From the NCBI RefSeq assembly GCF_017352155.2, contig NZ_CP071462.1, forward strand, positions 744,001 to 808,000: DNA of 64,000 bases. Reading direction: 5' to 3'. This DNA is from Haloterrigena alkaliphila (GTDB taxonomy: Archaea; Halobacteriota; Halobacteria; Halobacteriales; Natrialbaceae). Shown piece by piece: positions 59,311 through 64,000 of this stretch. Made by a program: the position numbers and the translations under genes. Below the pieces are notes generated by a model that made no database searches, was not told where the DNA came from, and saw only the letters and a list, made by a program, of their open reading frames with translations. Each line of letters begins with the position of its first letter. Positions within the stretch are counted from its first letter, which is position 1.

Positions 59311-60258
59311 CTAGCGAAGGCCGATCCACGACAGGTAGGCGGGGAGAAACACCAGCAGACAGGCGACGCCGCCGAGCAGGTAGCCGACGGCGCAGCGCTC
59401 GAGGCGCCGGCGCACGGCCGATCGATCGCCGGACGTGAGTTGCGGCTCGAGCGCGCCGTCGTCTCGGATCCGCCCGTCCGCGTCGGCGTCGCCGACGACG
59501 GTGACGGCGTCGCCGGGTGCGATAACGCCCTCGTTGAACCGGTGTTTCGAGCCGCCGACGTCGGTGTCCGCCGCGGACGCGAGTCGGCCGGGAGCCGGCG
59601 CATCCGACGGTTGGGTCCGGGACTCCGAGAGCGGAACGTCGACGTGAGCGATATCGGGATCGATCGTCACCGCTCGGGCGTCGTCGGAGGTCGCGGTATC
59701 GTCGTCCGCAGCATCGTCGGTGGCGGGTTCGATGCGGATCGGAACGCCGCCCGACCCCGATCGCGCTGTCGTCCACCCGGCACTCCCGTACCGTTCGTAC
59801 CCCTCTATCGTCCACGCCCAGCAGACGGCCGTCCGCTCGAACACCGGACTCGGTTCCGGTTCGGTCTCCGCAAGCGGCACCGCTCGTCCGGTCGCGACCG
59901 TTTCGCCCGGCGGGTCGGTCCAGCCGGTTCGAACGCGGAGCGCGCGCCGGCCGACGTGAATACCGCCGACGATTCCGACGGCGCCGACCGTGGTCCCGGC
60001 GACGAGCAGCAGTCCCCACCCCCAGACGGCGCGGAACTCCCCGCGGCCCCCCGGGGGGTCGTACGGCGGGTCGCCGACAGCGGCCAACAGAACGCAGCCC
60101 ACGAGGGCCATCGTCCACGCCGTAACGGCCGGCCGCAGCGGCACGCGGAACCGCCGGCGGGCGTTTCGCCGGCGGTGCTCGCTGTACAGCGGCGCCACGG
60201 CGAAGACGACGACGTGAAACACCACCAGAATCGTCACGAGCGCTCGGACTTCGCTCAT
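59311..60258 (-). CDS. GIDE-domain-like membrane protein
   Basis: The 315-residue protein has two N-terminal membrane helices, a soluble middle domain and one or two C-terminal helices. The middle part, SPVFERTAVCWAWTIEGYER, then VPIRIEPATDD and VTIDPDIAHVDVPLS, and GDAVTVVGDAD, resembles the GIDE domain found between membrane helices in the mitochondrial E3 ligase MULAN and in many prokaryotic membrane proteins. No RING finger is present. Function unknown. The ATG start precedes the first helix. Confidence 0.65.
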   Translation of the reverse strand: MSEVRALVTILVVFHVVVFAVAPLYSEHRRRNARRRFRVPLRPAVTAWTMALVGCVLLAAVGDPPYDPPGGRGEFRAVWGWGLLLVAGTTVGAVGIVGGIHVGRRALRVRTGWTDPPGETVATGRAVPLAETEPEPSPVFERTAVCWAWTIEGYERYGSAGWTTARSGSGGVPIRIEPATDDAADDDTATSDDARAVTIDPDIAHVDVPLSESRTQPSDAPAPGRLASAADTDVGGSKHRFNEGVIAPGDAVTVVGDADADGRIRDDGALEPQLTSGDRSAVRRRLERCAVGYLLGGVACLLVFLPAYLSWIGLR

Positions 60259-60342
60259 CGATGTCGGGCCTGTTTCGGTCGCGCCACCATCAATATTCCC
60301 GCCGCGCGCCGGTCGAACAACCGTCCGGCGCGCGATGCTCGC

Positions 60343-61434
60343 CTACGACCACCGGAATCCGTCGGGCTCGGCCGGCGGCTCGAACGGGCTCGCCGGCAAT
60401 CCATCGGCGACCTCGGGATCGTTGTACGCGCCCGGCGCGACGTCGTTGGGCGAGTCGCGGTAGAACAGGGCCGCGAGCGTCTGGATCTGCCCGCGGCCGA
60501 CGCCGAGTTCGAACTGGCCGCCGCCGTAGCAACTGATTCCGCGCTCCTCGCAGTCGGCGAGCGTCTCGAGCAGCGACTCGAGCGAGCCGAACCGGGACGG
60601 TTTGATATTGAGCCAGTCGGGCTCCCAGGGGAGCGACTCGACGTCCTCGAGGCCGTGGATGGGGGCATCCCACGACACCCGGCTTCGCACGTCGGCGTCC
60701 TCGAACAGCGGTCGCGTCTCGTCGGTCAGCGCGGGGTCCTCGATCACGCCGTTGGGGAAGCCCTCGAGCACCCGTCGGTAGAGGTCGGGGTCGGCCGGAA
60801 CGTCGACGTCGGTCCCCTCGTAGCGGCCCTTCAGGTCGAGGATTCGGATCGCATCGGCACCGACCGCGTCGTCGATGGCCGCCACGAGGTCGTCGTCCCA
60901 CGCGGGGATCGGGTCCAGTTTGAACTCGAGGTCGGGAACCCGCTCTCGCAGGGCCTCGAGGCGGTCGGTCGTCGGCGGTTCGCCGAGGCGGGTGCTGGCG
61001 ACGAACCGAACCGGATCGAGCGAACGGTCGACCGCGCTCGCGAGGTCCGTGTCGGCCTGCCGGAGCGCGAGGTCCAGCGCCGCGCTCTCGAGGCCCCAGC
61101 GCCGGTAGTTGCGAAACTCCCCGCGGTCGGGCGCGCCCGCCGGGAACAGGTCGACCGACTCGAGGTGCGCGGAGAAGGAGTCGATCGTGTACTCGCCGGT
61201 CAGGTCCGGCAACCCGGTCTCGGCCAGCGCGTCGTGCTCGGCGGTCTCGTAGGTGACGTCCTCGCCGCGGCCGACGGCGCGCTCGTCGCCGATCCGTCCG
61301 CCGTCCGGACCGGGACCCGAGAGCGCGAACTCCGTCGTGACGCGCGTGAACTCGCTCGAGGTCTCGCGCTCGAGGCGGTCGGTCGAGACCTCGTCGATCG
61401 TCACCGGCAGGTCGGCGATCCGTTCGTACTCCAT
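60343..61434 (-). CDS. Enolase-superfamily enzyme (o-succinylbenzoate synthase/dipeptide epimerase-like)
   Basis: The 363-residue protein has the enolase-superfamily barrel: a capping N-domain, then LEFKLDPIPAWDDD (catalytic Lys region), ILDLKGRYEG (metal ligand Asp), VIEDPALTDE (Glu), SWDAPIHG (Asp) and NIKPSRFGSL (Lys), followed by YGGGQFELGVGRGQIQ. These are the expected metal ligands and the lysine pair. The reaction may be o-succinylbenzoate synthesis (menaquinone pathway), but no men genes are adjacent, so an enolase-superfamily call is safer. Confidence 0.85.
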   Translation of the reverse strand: MEYERIADLPVTIDEVSTDRLERETSSEFTRVTTEFALSGPGPDGGRIGDERAVGRGEDVTYETAEHDALAETGLPDLTGEYTIDSFSAHLESVDLFPAGAPDRGEFRNYRRWGLESAALDLALRQADTDLASAVDRSLDPVRFVASTRLGEPPTTDRLEALRERVPDLEFKLDPIPAWDDDLVAAIDDAVGADAIRILDLKGRYEGTDVDVPADPDLYRRVLEGFPNGVIEDPALTDETRPLFEDADVRSRVSWDAPIHGLEDVESLPWEPDWLNIKPSRFGSLESLLETLADCEERGISCYGGGQFELGVGRGQIQTLAALFYRDSPNDVAPGAYNDPEVADGLPASPFEPPAEPDGFRWS

Positions 61435-61500
61435 ACTGCTTCCTCGAGGGCCAGCGAAAAGAACGTTTGACTTCCCTCAACTGGAGTATATTTCGAGCGA

Positions 61501-61893
61501 TCACGCTCGTGCGGTGTCCGGCGAATGACGGCCGATCGGAATGTCGACGTCGATCTCGTCGTACCAGACGACCGGGCGCTTCGCGCGGCCATCCTGCTCG
61601 AGTTCCACGAGACCGTAGTCGGCCAGTTCGGTCACGTTCTGGGTGACCTCTGGCGGGTGACGGCCGACGACCCGCGCGAGTTCGCGGATGCTGCTCGGGT
61701 CGTGGGTGGCGATGGCCTCGAGCAGTTCGAGATTCGTCGGCCGGAAGAGCCGACCGAACGTCTCGAGATCCTCGACCGAGAGCGTCGACGGCTCCGGGTC
61801 GACGTCCTCGCCGGCGTCGAGCGCGACGAGCGTGTCCTCGAGGTCGCTGCGGTCAGATTCGGAATCGATTATGACGTGGAGTGTTCGAGTCAT
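61501..61893 (-). CDS. HVO_A0114-type HTH antitoxin (TumA-like)
   Basis: The 130-residue protein starts MTRTLHVIIDSESDRSDLED and has a winged helix at about 45-110 (FRPTNLELLEAIATHDPSSI, then RELARVVGRHPPEVTQNVTE, LADYGLVELEQDGRAKRPVV). It is the expected antitoxin and autoregulator of the TumE gene that precedes it by 25 bases. The likely operators are the two palindromes upstream of TumE. A second in-frame ATG four codons earlier (61905) is possible. Confidence 0.85.
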   Translation of the reverse strand: MTRTLHVIIDSESDRSDLEDTLVALDAGEDVDPEPSTLSVEDLETFGRLFRPTNLELLEAIATHDPSSIRELARVVGRHPPEVTQNVTELADYGLVELEQDGRAKRPVVWYDEIDVDIPIGRHSPDTARA

Positions 61894-61918
61894 GATTGCT
61901 GTCATTCGGGGGTGGACG

Positions 61919-62215
61919 TTACCAGTCAGCGCGTTTATCGAACGGAAGTGCTGCACGCCACGTTCGATACAACACCTGTAACCCGGGATAGTCGGTTTCG
62001 AGCGTTTTCGAGCCGAGATGGAATTCGTGAATACCGTGGTGATTATCAAATCTGATGATCGGATCTTCGGCCCCGGCCTCTCCGTAGTGAAACGCGTACT
62101 TGATTCCGTTTGGAAACGTTTCCGACTCGGGCACCGCGAGAACGCGAACGCGGGCAACGGTGCCGTCCGCATAGGCTTCGATCTCGTCGCGGACGACGCT
62201 GACGTCATCGCTCAT
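61919..62215 (-). CDS. TumE-family toxin (DUF6516)
   Basis: The 98-residue protein reads VARVRVLAVPESETFPNGIK, YAFHYGEAG, IIRFDNHHGIHEFHLGS and VLYRTWRAALP, which matches the TumE/DUF6516 family from memory. TumE is the toxin of the TumE-TumA type II module. It is the first gene of a two-gene operon with the HTH antitoxin, the toxin-first order seen in other autoregulated modules. Start ATG at 62215 is 27 bases after a TATA-like element between two operators. Confidence 0.87.
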   Translation of the reverse strand: MSDDVSVVRDEIEAYADGTVARVRVLAVPESETFPNGIKYAFHYGEAGAEDPIIRFDNHHGIHEFHLGSKTLETDYPGLQVLYRTWRAALPFDKRADW

Positions 62216-62223
62216 CCCCGATC

Positions 62224-62241
62224 GTTAGGATGGACCCTAAC
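62224..62241. promoter_or_regulatory. Operator 1 of the TumE/TumA module
   Basis: GTTAGGATGGACCCTAAC is a near-perfect palindrome with outer arms GTTAGG and CCTAAC. It ends at 62241, immediately before the TATA-like TTATTC (62243-62248 read on the minus strand). Confidence 0.8.
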
Positions 62242-62250
62242 AGAATAAGT

Positions 62251-62268
62251 GTTAGGGTAAACCCTAAC
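62251..62268. promoter_or_regulatory. Operator 2 of the TumE/TumA module
   Basis: GTTAGGGTAAACCCTAAC is a near-perfect palindrome with arms GTTAGGGT and ACCCTAAC around AA. It is 27 bases from operator 1 centre to centre, on the far side of the TATA-like element. Confidence 0.82.
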
Positions 62269-62329
62269 ATCTGGGGAGAGCAAACAACCGTTCGGTCGAC
62301 AGCCGGCCAGCGAGAAAACCACCGTCCCC

Positions 62330-64000
62330 CTACTCCTCGCCGCGGCGCTGGCGCATGTTCTGTCGCGTGAACTGCGGCTGGGTCCCGATCCCCTTGCGCT
62401 CGCGGAACGATCGGTAGAGCTGGATCATCATGACGAGCGAGAAGACGGCCGCGACGATCGACCCCTCGGGCGCCTCGAGCGCGTAGAGGACGCCCATCGA
62501 GAACAGCGACATGGTGAGGAGCATGCCGTAGACCAGTCGTTTGGCGAGTTTGGCGAAGACGTCCTCCTCGTCCTCGACGCCGATGCGGACGAAGAGGTCG
62601 TCGCGGTCGAGTCGGTCGAGGGCACGCTCGGTCTTGGGCGCCAGCCGGGTCAGCGACTCCCCGGATCGCCGGATCTGTCTGCCCGTCTCCCGGGCGTACT
62701 GCCGGATCGACTCCTCGCGGTACCCCTCCTCGGTGAGGTAGTCGGTCGCGGTCGAGATGAAGTCGAAGTCGGGCTCGAGGGTGACGCAGACCCCTTCCAC
62801 GACGGTCGCGACCCGAAGGACCAGCGCGAGGTTCTTGGGGAGTCGGAACGGGAAGACGTAGATGGAATCCTCGATCTGGCCGACGATCTGGTTGATCCGG
62901 TACTGCTCGACGGACTCCCCGCGAGCGTCCTGGATGGCGATCTCCATCACCTCGGCCATCACGCCCCGATCGGCGTCCGGGGAGAGCGTGCCGATCTCGA
63001 CCAGGGCGTCGAGGATGCCGTCGATGTCCTGGTTGGCGACGGCGACGTAGAACTCGATGATCTTCTCCTGGACGAACGGCTCGACCCGACCCGACATCCC
63101 GAAGTCGTAGAAGACGATCCGTCCGTCGTCGGTCACCGCGAGATTGCCCGGGTGGGGATCGGCGTGGAAGACCCCGTCGTCCATGATCATCTGGAGGTAC
63201 GCCCGCTCGAGGTTCTCCGCGATTCGCGTCCGATCGATCCCCTTGCGCTCGAGTTCCTCGAGGTCGTTGATCTTCGTCCCTTCGACGTACTCCATGGTGA
63301 GCACGCGGCGTCCGGAGTGGCTCTCGACGACGTCGGGGATGACGAAGCGGTCGTCGTCGGCGAAGTTGCCCCGGATCTCCCGGAGCATCTCGGCCTCGCG
63401 CTCGTAGTCCATCTCCTCGCGGATGGTCTTCGCGAACTCGTCGGCCAGGTTCTCGAGCGAGAACGCTCGGGAGTCGTCGACGAAGTACAGCAGGATCGGC
63501 AGCGACCACTTGATCACCCGCAGGTCGGCGGCGACCAGTTCCTCGATGTTCGGTCGGCGGATCTTCACCGCGACCTCGCGGCTCCCGGCGTCCGCGCGCC
63601 CCCACTGGGACTCGGCGGTCGCCGGATCGACGCGCGCCCGGTACACCTGTCCGAGGCTCGCGCCGCTGATCGCCTCGGTGTCGAACTCGGCGAAGCTGTC
63701 GTCGAGGGGGCCGATCTCGTCCTCGAGCACCGCCCGCGCGTCGGCCCAGTCGGCCGGCGGCACCTCGTCTTGCAGCGCTGAGAGGACGTCGATGTACGCC
63801 GGGGGTAACACGTCCGGCCGGGTCGAGAGCAACTGCCCGAGTTTGATGAACGTCGGCCCCAGCGTCAACAGCGACTCGAGGAGGACCTCGGCGCGGTGAC
63901 GGTGGGTCTCGGCGTCGACCCGTCGAGGGGAGCCGAACAGCAGAAAGCGGTGTCGGTCGCGGGCGAAGGCGAGCAACAGCGGGAGGAACTGCCACGCGAC
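62330..64000 (-). CDS. ABC1/UbiB-type kinase, N-terminus cut by window end
   Basis: At least 556 residues are visible; the frame runs off the right end of the window and begins WQFLPLLLAFARDRHRF there. Family motifs are FIKLGQLLSTRPD, GASLGQVYRARVD (the alanine-rich loop replaced by GAS), EEMDYEREAE, DPHPGN and YDFGMSG. The C-terminus has two membrane helices. UbiB/ABC1 proteins are atypical kinases or ATPases that support quinone biosynthesis and lipid handling; archaeal members are uncharacterised. The true start lies outside the window. Confidence 0.92.
   Translation of the reverse strand, partial: VAWQFLPLLLAFARDRHRFLLFGSPRRVDAETHRHRAEVLLESLLTLGPTFIKLGQLLSTRPDVLPPAYIDVLSALQDEVPPADWADARAVLEDEIGPLDDSFAEFDTEAISGASLGQVYRARVDPATAESQWGRADAGSREVAVKIRRPNIEELVAADLRVIKWSLPILLYFVDDSRAFSLENLADEFAKTIREEMDYEREAEMLREIRGNFADDDRFVIPDVVESHSGRRVLTMEYVEGTKINDLEELERKGIDRTRIAENLERAYLQMIMDDGVFHADPHPGNLAVTDDGRIVFYDFGMSGRVEPFVQEKIIEFYVAVANQDIDGILDALVEIGTLSPDADRGVMAEVMEIAIQDARGESVEQYRINQIVGQIEDSIYVFPFRLPKNLALVLRVATVVEGVCVTLEPDFDFISTATDYLTEEGYREESIRQYARETGRQIRRSGESLTRLAPKTERALDRLDRDDLFVRIGVEDEEDVFAKLAKRLVYGMLLTMSLFSMGVLYALEAPEGSIVAAVFSLVMMIQLYRSFRERKGIGTQPQFTRQNMRQRRGEE

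Overview
The window is chromosome-like DNA from a haloarchaeon (class Halobacteria). The evidence is high GC, strongly acidic proteins, archaeal TATA boxes about 27 bases before start codons (leaderless genes), and archaeal core genes: ribosomal protein L40e, aIF5A, deoxyhypusine synthase, Trm1 and Tsr3. The abundance of CTCGAG-type codon pairs fits Natrialba/Natrinema-like lineages, but this is inference. No rRNA, tRNA or CRISPR array was recognised.

Layout. 1-14 kb: uridine kinase, Nudix hydrolase, a threonine synthase/aspartoacylase-like pair, an MFS transporter, a DUF7342 plus TumE-like pair, a SpoIIM-family membrane protein, a Rieske fusion, Tsr3 with L40e, a histidine kinase with its winged-helix neighbour, and an MBL hydrolase. 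14-25 kb: DUF5786 with DUF99, uracil-DNA glycosylase, HisH, a SWIM protein, Trm1, a zinc ribbon carrying a palindromic insertion, a BrkB-family protein, two PRC-barrel-like paralogues, a response regulator and a GGQ protein. 25-40 kb: a DMT transporter divergent from a regulator across a long palindrome, GMC oxidoreductase, two membrane proteins with damaged metzincin motifs, a voltage-sensor-like protein, TIGR00341, AIM24, a lipoprotein, a frameshifted regulator and an arylsulfotransferase.

39.8-43.7 kb is a probable integrated element: a 75-base nested palindrome, a hypothetical plus RelE-like pair, a visibly AT-richer 513-residue protein with a HEPN-type RNxxxH motif, and a gene-poor palindrome-rich right side. 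43.7-64 kb returns to host-like content: glycosyltransferase, flavoenzymes, MBL hydrolase, deoxyhypusine synthase, two Tat-exported proteins sharing a module and a promoter motif, Nif3, a haem-copper oxidase I+III fusion, acetamidase, aIF5A with agmatinase, a GIDE-like protein, an enolase-superfamily enzyme, a TumE/TumA toxin-antitoxin pair with two near-perfect operators, and an ABC1 kinase cut by the window end.

Shared logic. Agmatinase, aIF5A and deoxyhypusine synthase together serve the (deoxy)hypusine modification of aIF5A. Two modules pair a TumE-like toxin with different winged-helix partners. The most unusual sequence-level features are a three-copy intergenic repeat whose central hairpin keeps its pairing while its sequence changes completely, a 50-base double-hairpin insertion kept in frame inside a zinc ribbon, and two separate gene 3' ends duplicated together with their stop codons.
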